Shown: positions 1 to 6,750, counted from the first letter of the stretch. The stretch: 7,285 nt of DNA from Pseudomonadota bacterium (GCA_023392225.1 JAEVZM010000333.1:1-7285), one strand, 5' to 3'. The notes: generated by a model not told the origin, from the sequence alone. Numbers and translations are program-made.

Positions 1-771
1 GCCGCCGCCGGCGAGGGCGGCGACATGCGGATCCTCCTCGTTTGCGTCCTCGTTGACCACCACGAAGGTACTACCGACGACGCTTCCGGCTTCCGAAACG
101 ATCCCCGCCCTCACGTCGAAGTCCGCGCTGTCGCCCAAGAACTCGTCCTGGAACACCACCACGAAGTTCCCGTCGGAGAGCGCCGCGACCTGGGGATTGG
201 TCGTGTCGTCGTCCTGGTCGAAAATCACGAACTCGCTGCCGATCACGCCGCCTTCGGTGAATATCCGTCCGACGATGTCGGTGTCGCCGGCGTTATCGGA
301 GCGTTCGTAGGTGACGAGGTAGCTGCCGTTCGCGTTCATCGCGATGGACGGATTGGCGAGCGTATCTGAACTCACGTCGTCCGTGACGGTGCTGCCGGTT
401 TGGTGAATGCCGTTGATGTCGAAGAAGTCGATGGCGATCGACGTGCCGAGGATGTCCGTGTCCTCGTAGACGACCGCAAAGCCGCCCCCCACGCGTGGCG
501 CCAGGGCCGCATCCTGTTCGTCGTCGACGTTGCGGGAGTAGTTGACCGCGAACTCGGCGCCGATCGGCGTACCCTCGGCGTCGAATATCTGCGCGACGAG
601 ATCGCTGCCTGGATAGAAGAGATCATCGGCAATCGGCCCGCCCGCCGCCTCGGTCCAGACGGCGACGTAGCGCCCCTGGCCGATGTCGATGATCGCGGCG
701 TCGGACTGCGACCCCGAGCCCGTCGGGTTGAGTTGGGAAATCGACTTCCAGACGGTCGGAGTCGTGGTCAT
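1..771 (-). CDS. RTX-type secreted repeat protein, N-terminal part (partial)
   Basis: Reading leftward from an ATG at 769-771, the frame stays open for 257 codons to the window edge, so the C-terminus is missing. It begins MTTTPTVWKS and shows at least four repeat units of about 55 residues. Each has a Gly-rich turn followed by a hydrophobic strand, with the key aromatic at residues 35 (RYVAVW), 98 (FAVVY), 151 (YLVTY) and 203 (FVVVF), and a fifth unit starting at the edge. The start, the VAQIFDAEG segment and the repeat pattern closely match the complete protein encoded at 1735-3417, so the two are paralogs. No N-terminal signal peptide is present, as expected for type I secretion. A G-rich ribosome site (GGGGAG, 780-785) lies 8 nt upstream of the ATG. 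RTX nonapeptides and a C-terminal signal are inferred from the paralog, not seen. A/T-ending codons such as ATA, ATT and TCA look commoner than in the neighbours. Confidence 0.85.
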   Translation of the reverse strand, partial: MTTTPTVWKSISQLNPTGSGSQSDAAIIDIGQGRYVAVWTEAAGGPIADDLFYPGSDLVAQIFDAEGTPIGAEFAVNYSRNVDDEQDAALAPRVGGGFAVVYEDTDILGTSIAIDFFDINGIHQTGSTVTDDVSSDTLANPSIAMNANGSYLVTYERSDNAGDTDIVGRIFTEGGVIGSEFVIFDQDDDTTNPQVAALSDGNFVVVFQDEFLGDSADFDVRAGIVSEAGSVVGSTFVVVNEDANEEDPHVAALAGGG

Positions 772-988
772 GGCGGCATCTCCCCCCGGGTTTGTGACCC
801 CTCGCCGGGAGCGAGCAGCCTTCCAATGCGCGGTCCCTTCATTCTTTAAATCGCATCGGCCATTACAACCGCCAATAGGTGCCAGGATGCGTAAATTGTG
901 TGCAAGGACATCGCCACGCGATCCGGCTACCATGCGTCATCGGCGGATCGTCGCCCGCAGCCACACTCACCTGTCGCGGAGGTCTTGG
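772..988. other. Divergent intergenic region of RTX and phytochelatin synthase genes
   Basis: These 217 bp must hold the promoters of both flanking genes. They include an A/T-richer patch (about 840-900, with CTTTAAAT and GTAAATTGTG) that is a likely promoter area, but no clear -35/-10 pair at normal spacing could be picked. The right end is also open in frame with the phytochelatin synthase gene. Confidence 0.4.
978..982 (+). promoter_or_regulatory. Ribosome binding site deciding the phytochelatin synthase start
   Basis: GGAGG lies 6 nt before the ATG at 989. The in-frame ATGs further upstream (683, 887, 932) have no comparable site, so 989 is the preferred start of this gene. Confidence 0.65.
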
Positions 989-1705
989 ATGAACTGGTTG
1001 CCCGTGATCGTCGCCGTCTTCGCCCTCGCCGGTCCCGTCGCGACCCGGGCCGAGACCCTGCCGCTCCCCGACGACCTCATCGCCTTCGACAGCAAGGCGG
1101 GCGAGGCGCTGCTCTTCGGCGCCGAGGCGCGCAACGACTTCTTCCCGCTTTCAAGCCACTTCGTGAACCAGATCAACCCGGCCTATTGCGGCCCGGCCTC
1201 GATCTCGATGGTGCTGAACGCGCTCGACATTCCACGCCCCCCGTCCGACATGACGGTGGGGCTCGGGCTGTTCGACCAGGAGAACCTCTTCACGCCCGCC
1301 GTCGACAAGGTGAAGCCCGCCTCGGCCATCCTCAGCCCGCCCTACGGCATGACGCTGGACGATGTCGGCGCGGTGCTCGCCGCGCATGATCTCGACGTCG
1401 AGGTCGTCCATGCCGGCGACACCGACCTCGACGCCTTCCGCAAGACCGCGGTCGCCACGCTCGACGACGACGACCACTTCATCCTGGTCAACTATCTGCG
1501 GAGCGCGATCGGCCAGGAGAAGGGCGGGCACATCTCGCCGCTCGCCGCCTATGACGCCGACACCGACCGCTTCCTCATCCTCGACGTGTCGCAGTACAAG
1601 TACCCGCCGGCCTGGGTCGAGGCGGCGGCGCTCTATGGTGCCATGAACACGCCCGACAGCGACAACGGGGACCGCACCCGCGGCTACGTCGTCGTCGGCA
1701 AGTAG
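989..1705 (+). CDS. Phytochelatin synthase family protein, exported (bacterial short form)
   Basis: This 238-residue protein has the papain-like fold family signature of phytochelatin synthases. The catalytic Cys67 is in NPAYCGPAS, His181 in GGHISPL and Asp199 in LILDVSQYKYPP. Order and spacing match the Cys/His/Asp triad of the short cyanobacterial enzyme from Nostoc. Only the N-terminal catalytic domain is present; the Cys-rich C-terminal domain of plant enzymes is absent. Short bacterial enzymes mainly hydrolyse glutathione to gamma-Glu-Cys and glycine, with weak phytochelatin synthesis. Residues 1-21 form a hydrophobic signal peptide with likely cleavage after A21 (ATRA/ETLP), so the enzyme is probably periplasmic. 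The start at 989 is chosen for its GGAGG site. The open frame continues upstream, and a start at 932 would add an arginine-rich segment including SRRSW, which could make a Tat-like signal. The gene is divergent from one RTX gene and ends 29 bp before the convergent stop of the other. Confidence 0.92.
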   Translation: MNWLPVIVAVFALAGPVATRAETLPLPDDLIAFDSKAGEALLFGAEARNDFFPLSSHFVNQINPAYCGPASISMVLNALDIPRPPSDMTVGLGLFDQENLFTPAVDKVKPASAILSPPYGMTLDDVGAVLAAHDLDVEVVHAGDTDLDAFRKTAVATLDDDDHFILVNYLRSAIGQEKGGHISPLAAYDADTDRFLILDVSQYKYPPAWVEAAALYGAMNTPDSDNGDRTRGYVVVGK

Positions 1706-1713
1706 CGCCTGCC

Positions 1714-1732
1714 CGGGCCGATCCCCGGCCCG
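1714..1732. terminator. Possible bidirectional terminator hairpin
   Basis: A 6-bp inverted repeat (CGGGCC at 1714-1719, GGCCCG at 1727-1732, 7-nt loop) lies in the 29-bp space between two convergent stop codons. The position fits a shared terminator, but no T-tract follows on either strand, so this is only a candidate. Confidence 0.35.
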
Positions 1733-1734
1733 CC

Positions 1735-3417
1735 TCAGACGACGAAGAAGTCGTTGGCCGCGAGGTCGGCATCCTTGTTGAACTTGGCGATCTCGACGTC
1801 GCCGCCCTTCTGCTTGCCGTTGGCGTCGTAGAACAGCTTGCCGCTCTTCTCGTGCCAGTAGACGAGGTGCTTGTCCTTCGACGCCTTGTCGGTGCCGGAG
1901 CCGAAGTCCTTCTTCCTCAGCTTGCCGAGCTTGAGGCCGGTGAACATGTCGGCGTCAAGCTCGATGCTGTCGGCCTTGTGGGAGAAGTCCGTCACCTTGT
2001 CCTTGTGCGGCTTCGCCGCCTTCTTCGAGCTGACCGCGAAATCGAAGACGAAGGTGTCCTTGTCCGCGCCGCCGCTCAGCTTGTCCTTGCCCTCGCCGCC
2101 GTTGAGGCGGTCGCGGCCGTCGCCGCCGTTGAGCACGTCCTTGCCGGCCTGGCCGAGCAGCTCGTCGTCGCCGCCGAGGCCCTTCACGACCGCGCCGTCG
2201 ATGCGGCTGGTGATGACGTTGTCGCCGCCGTCGCCGGAGATCGTCGAATCGCGCGGGTCGAAGATCGCGGCGAACACGTCGGCGTTCCCGGACAGGTCGC
2301 TGTTGCCCGTGACGAACCGCCCGTCCTCGAGGCCGGTGACGACGGCGTTGCTGGTCGCGCCGCTCGCGACCTTGAACTCGCCGCCGACCTTGTTGCCGCC
2401 CGCGTCGAAGCGCTGCCCGTAGTCGCCGTTCCGCTGGCTGTCCTGCCAGACGACGACGAAGCCGCCGTCCTTCAGTCCGGCGACGTCCGGGCCGGACTGC
2501 ACGCCGGCGGTGGTCGTGTTGGCGATGATGCCGCCGCCGCTCTTGTCTTCCTTCACCGCCCCGCCATTGCTGTTGTAGACGCTGTAGCGGATGCCGGCGC
2601 TGTCGCCGTCGCTGCCCGACCAGGCGACGACGAAGCCGCCACCCGCGAGCGCCGCGAGCTGGACGGCGGTCTCCTCGGCATCGTTCAGGGACACCTGGAA
2701 GCCGGGGCCGGCGCCGCCGCCAGAGACGCCTCCTGCCTGCCCGACGAACTTGAACTGCGGGTCGAAACCGTTGGACGGGTTGACGAACGCGACCACGTAA
2801 TTGCCGTTGGTCAGGGCAGCGACCTCGGCTTCCTGCGTCGACGTGTTGGATGAAGTGTTGCTGGAGTCGAAGACCGACTGTTCTGCGTCGACGGTGCCGT
2901 TGGCGTTTACGTGACGGCTGACGATATCGAACGTGCCGTCCGAATCCTTCTCCCGCGTATAGACGACGAGGTAGCCGCCGTCGTTGCTCGCCGCGATCGA
3001 CGGCGCCGACAGCACATCGTCATTGCTGTCGGTCTGGACGGTCGCGCCGCCGGTCCGGTTGCCGTTCGTGTCGAAGAAATCGACGAGGATGGAGACATCG
3101 GCCTCCACGGTCAGGAAGCTCTCGTAGGCGACCGCGAAGCCGCCGCCTGGGCGGCCGGTGATCCCGGCCGATCCCTGGAACCCCGTCTGCTGTACGTTGT
3201 TCACCTGGAACGGATCGCCGAGTGCGTTGCCTTCGGCGTCGAAGATCTGGCCGACGAGGTTGAAGCCGCCGGTATTGCCGACGGTCGTGTCGAAATCGGT
3301 CCAGACCGAGACGAAATGCCCGCCGCCGATATCGGAGAGCACGCCCTCGAACTGCAGGTTATTGGTGAACTCGTTCAGCCGGAATTCCGGCTTCCAGACA
3401 GTCGGCGTCGTGACCAT
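1735..3417 (-). CDS. RTX calcium-binding protein with seven N-terminal repeats, type I secreted
   Basis: This 560-residue protein has three parts. Residues 29-373 contain seven repeats, each a Gly-rich turn then an aromatic and valine-rich strand (HFVSVW, FAVAY, YLVVY, YVVAF, FVVAW, FVVVW, RFVTG), with aromatics at 35, 94, 149, 207, 262, 320 and 368. Residues 415-459 hold about five RTX nonapeptides (GGDDELLGQ, AGKDVLNGG, DGRDRLNGG, EGKDKLSGG, then ADKDTFVFD), which bind calcium once outside the cell. Residues 460-560 resemble the C-terminal module of serralysin-type and other RTX proteins (DKVTDF, DSIELD, KLFYDANG) and end in DFFVV, typical of type I secretion signals. There is no N-terminal signal peptide. 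No protease or lipase motif is visible, so the role is unknown; adhesion or matrix binding is a guess. The ATG at 3415-3417 follows a run of seven G and an A only 3 nt away. No ABC exporter genes are in the window. Confidence 0.9.
   Translation of the reverse strand: MVTTPTVWKPEFRLNEFTNNLQFEGVLSDIGGGHFVSVWTDFDTTVGNTGGFNLVGQIFDAEGNALGDPFQVNNVQQTGFQGSAGITGRPGGGFAVAYESFLTVEADVSILVDFFDTNGNRTGGATVQTDSNDDVLSAPSIAASNDGGYLVVYTREKDSDGTFDIVSRHVNANGTVDAEQSVFDSSNTSSNTSTQEAEVAALTNGNYVVAFVNPSNGFDPQFKFVGQAGGVSGGGAGPGFQVSLNDAEETAVQLAALAGGGFVVAWSGSDGDSAGIRYSVYNSNGGAVKEDKSGGGIIANTTTAGVQSGPDVAGLKDGGFVVVWQDSQRNGDYGQRFDAGGNKVGGEFKVASGATSNAVVTGLEDGRFVTGNSDLSGNADVFAAIFDPRDSTISGDGGDNVITSRIDGAVVKGLGGDDELLGQAGKDVLNGGDGRDRLNGGEGKDKLSGGADKDTFVFDFAVSSKKAAKPHKDKVTDFSHKADSIELDADMFTGLKLGKLRKKDFGSGTDKASKDKHLVYWHEKSGKLFYDANGKQKGGDVEIAKFNKDADLAANDFFVV
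2041..2175 (-). repeat. RTX nonapeptide repeat block (about five units)
   Basis: This encodes residues 415-459 of the RTX protein, with GGxGxDxLx units. Lys or Arg replaces the common Asn before the Asp in several units (AGKD, DGRD, EGKD, ADKD). In this family the units stack into a calcium-binding parallel beta-roll. Confidence 0.85.
2299..3333 (-). repeat. Seven degenerate ~57-residue repeats, possible beta-propeller
   Basis: This encodes residues 29-373. The key aromatic residues are spaced 59, 55, 58, 55, 58 and 48 residues apart. Seven units of this size with one conserved Gly-rich turn and strand each would suit a seven-bladed beta-propeller. That fold is inferred from the spacing, not shown. 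Confidence 0.6.
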
Positions 3418-3469
3418 GGCTCCCCCCCGCGCTCGACTACCACAAGCTGCGGGCAGCCATCCCCATCTA

Positions 3470-3495
3470 CCGGCATTAGTGCCTATCCATGCCGG
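3470..3495. terminator. Inverted repeat between dehydrogenase and RTX genes
   Basis: Perfect 7-bp arms, CCGGCAT (3470-3476) and ATGCCGG (3489-3495), flank a 12-nt spacer. The element starts 43 bp beyond the stop of the minus-strand dehydrogenase gene and lies 52 bp before the RTX start. It may be a terminator without a T-tract, or an operator for the RTX gene. Confidence 0.35.
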
Positions 3496-3538
3496 CGAGG
3501 CCAGTCCAAGATTTGGGCAGCGCCAACCCCGCGCCGCC

Positions 3539-5158
3539 CTACCCCGTCGCGGTCGCCTTCACCGCGTCCACCGCGCGGATCGCCAGCGCGGCGATGGTCA
3601 GCGTCGGGTTGGCCGTTGCCGAGGTCGGGAACACGGTCGAGCCGAGGATGAAGAGGTTCGGGTGGTCGTGGCTCCGAAGGTCCTTGTCGACCACCGAGGT
3701 CCTGGCGTCGTCGCCCATCCGCGCCGTGCCGATGATGTGGCCGGCGCCCTGCGCCTCCGGGCTGTGCATCACCCCCGTCGTGCCGAGTTTCGCGAAGATC
3801 TCGTCATGGGCCTTCACCGAGGCGGCGAAGCCGGCCTTGGTGTAGTCGTCGATCCGGTAGGCGATCTTCGGCACGCCGACGCCGTAGACGTCGAAGCTCT
3901 TGTCGTCGAGCGTCACCCGGTTCTCCGGGTCGGGCGGCTGCTCGACCAGCGAGGCGAGCCGGATGTGGCGCGCTGTCTGGTAGCGGATGGCGTTGTCGAG
4001 CCCCTCGCCGCGCAGCCCCTGCTTCGCCAGCTCCTCGGCCGTCGAGATCGGTGCGCCGGTCGGCCACGACCAGCCGTCATTGCCGATCTCGATGCGGAAG
4101 GCGCCGCGGTCCTTGCGGAAGGCGCCGTCGCGAAGGTTCTCGATGCCCGAGGTCGAGAGCGGCCCGCGATAGGGATAGAGCGCGTTGTTGGCGAGCGCCC
4201 AGGAGAGCTGGGTCGGATGGTCCATGAGGTTCCGGCCGACCTGGTCCGAGAGGTTGGCGACCCCGTTCGGCGTCGCCTCGCTCTTCGAGTTGAGGAGGAG
4301 GCGCGGCGTCTCGATGGCGTGCGCGGCGATCACGAACACCTTGCCGGTCGCCCTGCCCTCGCTGCCGTCCCAGCGCTTGAAGCGCACCGCACTGACCTTC
4401 CGATCGGCGCCGACTTCGACGAACACCGCCGTGCTCGCCTCGTGCAGCACGGCGCCGGCCTTGGTGGCGCGATCGACGTGGACGGTGGCGTCGTACTTGG
4501 CCTGGATCGGGCAGACCGGGATGCAGCTCGCATTGCCGCAGCACGGCGGGCGGTCCTCGCGCGTCTCCGAGTTCCGGCCCTGCGGCGTCGCGCGCACGTC
4601 GTAGATCGTGCCGTCGAGCGCCTTGAAATAGGCCTTGTCGAGATAGGTCTGCGGGATCTCGCCCATCGGATAGGGCTTGGTCCGCGGCGCGCCGAGGTCG
4701 TCGGCGGAATCGCCCGCGACGCCGATCTCGCTCTCCGCCTCGGCGTAGAACGGCTCGACGTCGTCGTAGGAGATCGGCCAGTCGACGCCCTGGCCGTAGA
4801 GCGTCTTGAGCCGGAAGTCGTTCGGCACGAGGCGGAGGCACGTGCCGAGCCAGTGCCAGGTCGTGCCGCCGACCACCTTGATATAGGTCGAGGCGAACTT
4901 GTCCGGTCCGGTCTGCTTGTACCAGAAGTCGAGATCGTTCGAGATCGGGTGCATCGCCTCCGCCACCGGCGGATAGGGGCACTCCGGCACCTTGATCACC
5001 GCGTTCCAGTAGCGCTCGACCGCATCCATCCTGTCGACCGTCTTGCCGGCCTCGAGGATCGCGACCTTGAGCCCGGCCTCGGCGAGCTTCGCCGCCATGA
5101 TCGCCCCGGAGATGCCCGAGCCGCCGCTGATCACGTCGGCGCTGATGTCGTCCGCCAT
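3539..5158 (-). CDS. GMC-family FAD dehydrogenase, large subunit (sorbitol/fructose/gluconate dehydrogenase type)
   Basis: This 539-residue flavoprotein oxidises a sugar, polyol or sugar acid at the periplasmic face and passes electrons on. The N-terminal FAD-binding motif is G13-S-G15-I-S-G18, with the ribose-binding Glu36 in AILEAG. VGGTTWHW (residues 96-103) is the GMC flavin contact region. A cysteine cluster, C206-C207-x4-C212-x3-C216 in CCGNASCIPVCP, matches the [3Fe-4S] site of the gluconate, sorbitol, fructose and FAD-glucose dehydrogenase group and is absent from ordinary GMC oxidases. The catalytic pair is His474 (GHIIGTARMG) and Asn517 (TANPTLTIAAL). Length is normal for the family. 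There is no signal peptide; in this group the large subunit is exported with its Tat-bearing small partner, encoded 10 bp upstream. The substrate cannot be read from sequence. No cytochrome c subunit gene follows; an RTX gene comes next. Confidence 0.92.
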   Translation of the reverse strand: MADDISADVISGGSGISGAIMAAKLAEAGLKVAILEAGKTVDRMDAVERYWNAVIKVPECPYPPVAEAMHPISNDLDFWYKQTGPDKFASTYIKVVGGTTWHWLGTCLRLVPNDFRLKTLYGQGVDWPISYDDVEPFYAEAESEIGVAGDSADDLGAPRTKPYPMGEIPQTYLDKAYFKALDGTIYDVRATPQGRNSETREDRPPCCGNASCIPVCPIQAKYDATVHVDRATKAGAVLHEASTAVFVEVGADRKVSAVRFKRWDGSEGRATGKVFVIAAHAIETPRLLLNSKSEATPNGVANLSDQVGRNLMDHPTQLSWALANNALYPYRGPLSTSGIENLRDGAFRKDRGAFRIEIGNDGWSWPTGAPISTAEELAKQGLRGEGLDNAIRYQTARHIRLASLVEQPPDPENRVTLDDKSFDVYGVGVPKIAYRIDDYTKAGFAASVKAHDEIFAKLGTTGVMHSPEAQGAGHIIGTARMGDDARTSVVDKDLRSHDHPNLFILGSTVFPTSATANPTLTIAALAIRAVDAVKATATG

Positions 5159-5163
5159 CGTCG

Positions 5164-5170
5164 TCTCCCT
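5164..5170 (-). promoter_or_regulatory. Ribosome binding site of the large subunit, overlapping the upstream stop codon
   Basis: AGGGAGA on the minus strand lies 5 nt before the ATG at 5156-5158 and overlaps the TAG (5169-5171) of the small subunit. This layout favours translational coupling and balanced production of the two subunits. Confidence 0.6.
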
Positions 5171-5624
5171 ACGCTTCCGGAGGATCGGCCCAGTAGCCGG
5201 TCTCGCCGCCGCATTCGGCGAACGGCTTGGTGAAGGTCATCGCTTCCCAGACCAGCGCGCCGGTGAAGTCGGTGACGACCTGCTCCGTGCCGTCGCCATC
5301 CGCCGCCTTGGTGGTGACCAGGCCCGAATACCAGGCCGCGACCACCGCATCGGCGAGCGGGGTGAACGAATCCACCTGGTCGGCGATCAGCTGGGCCAGC
5401 TCGTCGCCATGGCCGGTGGCGAGGAAACCGCCGAGGATGGTCTTGGCGACGTCCGGGTCGAGGTCTTGCTTCTGCGTCACCCGCTCGGAGAAGCCGAGGA
5501 ACGCCTCGGGCGTCACCGGTGCCGCGGCGAACAGCGCCGACGGGAAGCCGGTGATGCCGGCAGCCGCGATGGCGGTCATCACCGCGCCGAGAATGAAGTC
5601 GCGTCGCGTCGCCTCGATCGCCAT
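5169..5624 (-). CDS. FAD-dependent sugar/sorbitol dehydrogenase small subunit, Tat-exported
   Basis: This 151-residue protein belongs to the small-subunit family of membrane-bound sorbitol/fructose dehydrogenases. Visible signs are AVVAAWYSG around residues 93-101, VTDFTGALVWEAM, and the closing CGG-x-x-G-x-WADPP near the C-terminus. The N-terminus carries a twin-arginine motif (T6-R7-R8-D-F-I-L), a hydrophobic stretch and a probable cleavage near A33-A35, so it should go through the Tat pathway. In this family it carries the folded catalytic subunit across the membrane and helps it mature. The start at 5624 is chosen because the Tat motif follows at once and GGGAGGAG (5629-5636) lies 4 nt upstream; the same frame stays open much further upstream but only as a shadow of the next gene. 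The stop is 10 bp before the large subunit start, so the two form an operon. Confidence 0.9.
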   Translation of the reverse strand: MAIEATRRDFILGAVMTAIAAAGITGFPSALFAAAPVTPEAFLGFSERVTQKQDLDPDVAKTILGGFLATGHGDELAQLIADQVDSFTPLADAVVAAWYSGLVTTKAADGDGTEQVVTDFTGALVWEAMTFTKPFAECGGETGYWADPPEA

Positions 5625-5658
5625 CCGTCTCCTCCCGAACACCCGCGTGTGGTGCTCC

Positions 5659-5678
5659 GGGCGCCGGTTCCAGCGCCC
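5659..5678. other. Inverted repeat upstream of the dehydrogenase operon
   Basis: GGGCGC (5659-5664) and GCGCCC (5673-5678) form a 6-bp stem with an 8-nt loop, in the 101 bp between the ATP-grasp stop and the small subunit start. It could be a weak terminator for the upstream gene or a hairpin in the leader of the dehydrogenase transcript. No T-tract is seen. Confidence 0.3.
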
Positions 5679-5697
5679 CGTTCTTGTCCCTCTCCCA

Positions 5698-5703
5698 GTT
5701 ATA
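5698..5703 (-). promoter_or_regulatory. Possible -10 box of the dehydrogenase operon
   Basis: TATAAC on the minus strand matches the TATAAT consensus at 5 of 6 positions in an otherwise GC-rich gap, 74 bp upstream of the small subunit ATG. The best -35 candidates at normal distance are poor, so the call is weak. Confidence 0.3.
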
Positions 5704-5725
5704 ACCGTTTCAAAGTGGAAGGCCA

Positions 5726-6694
5726 CTACGGGCGGATCGGCGCGACGAACCCGGCGTTCATGTTGGCATAGGCCTCGAGCCGCGGCCCGGGGGTGAGCGC
5801 GACCGGAGTCCCGTCGCCGCCGTCGATGGCGAAGAGGAGCCGCCCCATCCGCTCGCGCGCCGTTTTGAGGACGGCGTCGCGCGTCGAGGACTGCTGCGGG
5901 CGCACCCGGTAGACCCACGGGTTGGTGTTGATCTCGTAGATCACGTCCCGTCCGCCGACGGTGGTGTGGTCGGCCCTGCCCCATTCGATGCCGGAGAGCT
6001 CGAACGCGCGCCGCACCGCTTCCGGCACGGCGTTCGCCGTCACCGCCTCCGCCTCGTCCCGGTACATCGCCTCGTCGGCGAGGCCGCGCGTCCCTTGCTT
6101 GGCGACCCAGTGGTCCTCCACCACCGCGTTCTGCACGTGGTAGCCATCGCCGATGCGGAAGGTCCCCATCTTCCGCCACACCCCCTCGGCCACCGGCTCG
6201 CCGGCGAACTCGACGACCAGCATGCCGCGCAAGGGCTCGCCGGCCGCCTGCATCTCCGACAGCGCGCGCTCGAGCGCCGGCTGGTCGGCGATCAGGTCGG
6301 TGAGCGGGCCCTTGTGGTCGAACTCGCGCCGGAGGAACACCGGGAAGCGCCGCGGCCGCGGCCGGCCGTCGGCCCGGTAGGCGTCGAACGGGTTGATGCC
6401 CTCCTCGTGGAGGGTGTGGAGGAGCGCGTAGCGTCCCATGACCCGGGCCGGATCGTTGAGCACCCGCAGCCCCGCAGCCTTCAGCGCCCGATGGAGCTCG
6501 GCCGCGACCTTGAGCTCCCAGTCGTAGAGTTGGTCGATCCCGGTGAACACATAGGTGGCGGCCGGGATCGAACGGGCCTTGAACATCTCGTCGTAGGTCG
6601 CCGCCCGGATCTCCGGCGTCACCGCCCCGAGCTTGCCGTTGACGAGCGTGTGGACGGGGAATCCGTGGCCGTTGGCGGTGAGGAAGACGATCAT
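5726..6694 (-). CDS. ATP-grasp family protein of unknown substrate
   Basis: The product is 322 residues from the ATG at 6692-6694. The C-terminal third has the ATP-grasp metal-binding pattern E254-I-N256-T-N258-P in DVIYEINTNPWV, preceded by IEWGRAD (residues 236-242). The middle holds RFPVFLRRE (116-124), which fits the strand carrying an ATP-contacting basic residue, and LVVEFAG (159-165). LNDPARVMGRYALL (79-92) is where related proteins show the entry to the ATP-binding region. ATP-grasp enzymes join a carboxylate to an amine or similar group through an acyl phosphate; the substrate here is unknown. The frame extends upstream to 6775, but that start would nearly abut the divergent gene, so 6694 is preferred, with GGGA 6 nt upstream as a weak ribosome site. 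It is co-directional with the dehydrogenase genes but 101 bp away. No signal peptide or membrane segment is obvious. Confidence 0.78.
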   Translation of the reverse strand: MIVFLTANGHGFPVHTLVNGKLGAVTPEIRAATYDEMFKARSIPAATYVFTGIDQLYDWELKVAAELHRALKAAGLRVLNDPARVMGRYALLHTLHEEGINPFDAYRADGRPRPRRFPVFLRREFDHKGPLTDLIADQPALERALSEMQAAGEPLRGMLVVEFAGEPVAEGVWRKMGTFRIGDGYHVQNAVVEDHWVAKQGTRGLADEAMYRDEAEAVTANAVPEAVRRAFELSGIEWGRADHTTVGGRDVIYEINTNPWVYRVRPQQSSTRDAVLKTARERMGRLLFAIDGGDGTPVALTPGPRLEAYANMNAGFVAPIRP

Positions 6695-6744
6695 CGCGCA
6701 TCCCGAACTGCAGCCCGGCAGTGGTACCGGGAATCCGATTCGTG

Positions 6745-6750
6745 TATCAT
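6745..6750 (+). promoter_or_regulatory. Possible -10 box of the small repeat-protein gene
   Basis: TATCAT matches TATAAT at 5 of 6 positions, 28 bp upstream of the ATG at 6779. No convincing -35 hexamer is seen. If it is used, transcription would start near 6757, inside the adjacent palindrome. Confidence 0.35.

Noticed and set aside
683..988. N-terminal extension of the phytochelatin synthase to 340 residues
   Set aside because: It would overlap the divergent RTX gene and would bury the signal peptide inside the protein.
2041..2175. Repetitive GC-rich block as a CRISPR or non-coding repeat
   Set aside because: The periodicity is 27 bp in frame and encodes RTX nonapeptides.
1852..2853. Plus-strand open frame of 333 codons inside the RTX gene
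   Set aside because: It is the antisense of Gly/Asp/Val repeat coding and shows only low-complexity Val/Ala/Asp runs.
3158..5233. Long plus-strand open frame of 691 codons across the dehydrogenase gene
   Set aside because: It is antisense to a gene with clear FAD, Fe-S and catalytic motifs, is Arg/Ala/Val-rich without any domain, and is explained by high GC content.
5169..6701. A 510-residue fusion of the dehydrogenase small subunit with a long N-terminal extension
   Set aside because: The extension is an out-of-frame reading of the ATP-grasp gene; the Tat signal and ribosome site mark the real start at 5624.
6714..6731. CCCGG-N8-CCGGG inverted repeat upstream of the small gene
   Set aside because: The arms are only 5 bp of pure G/C in GC-rich DNA, so chance is likely.
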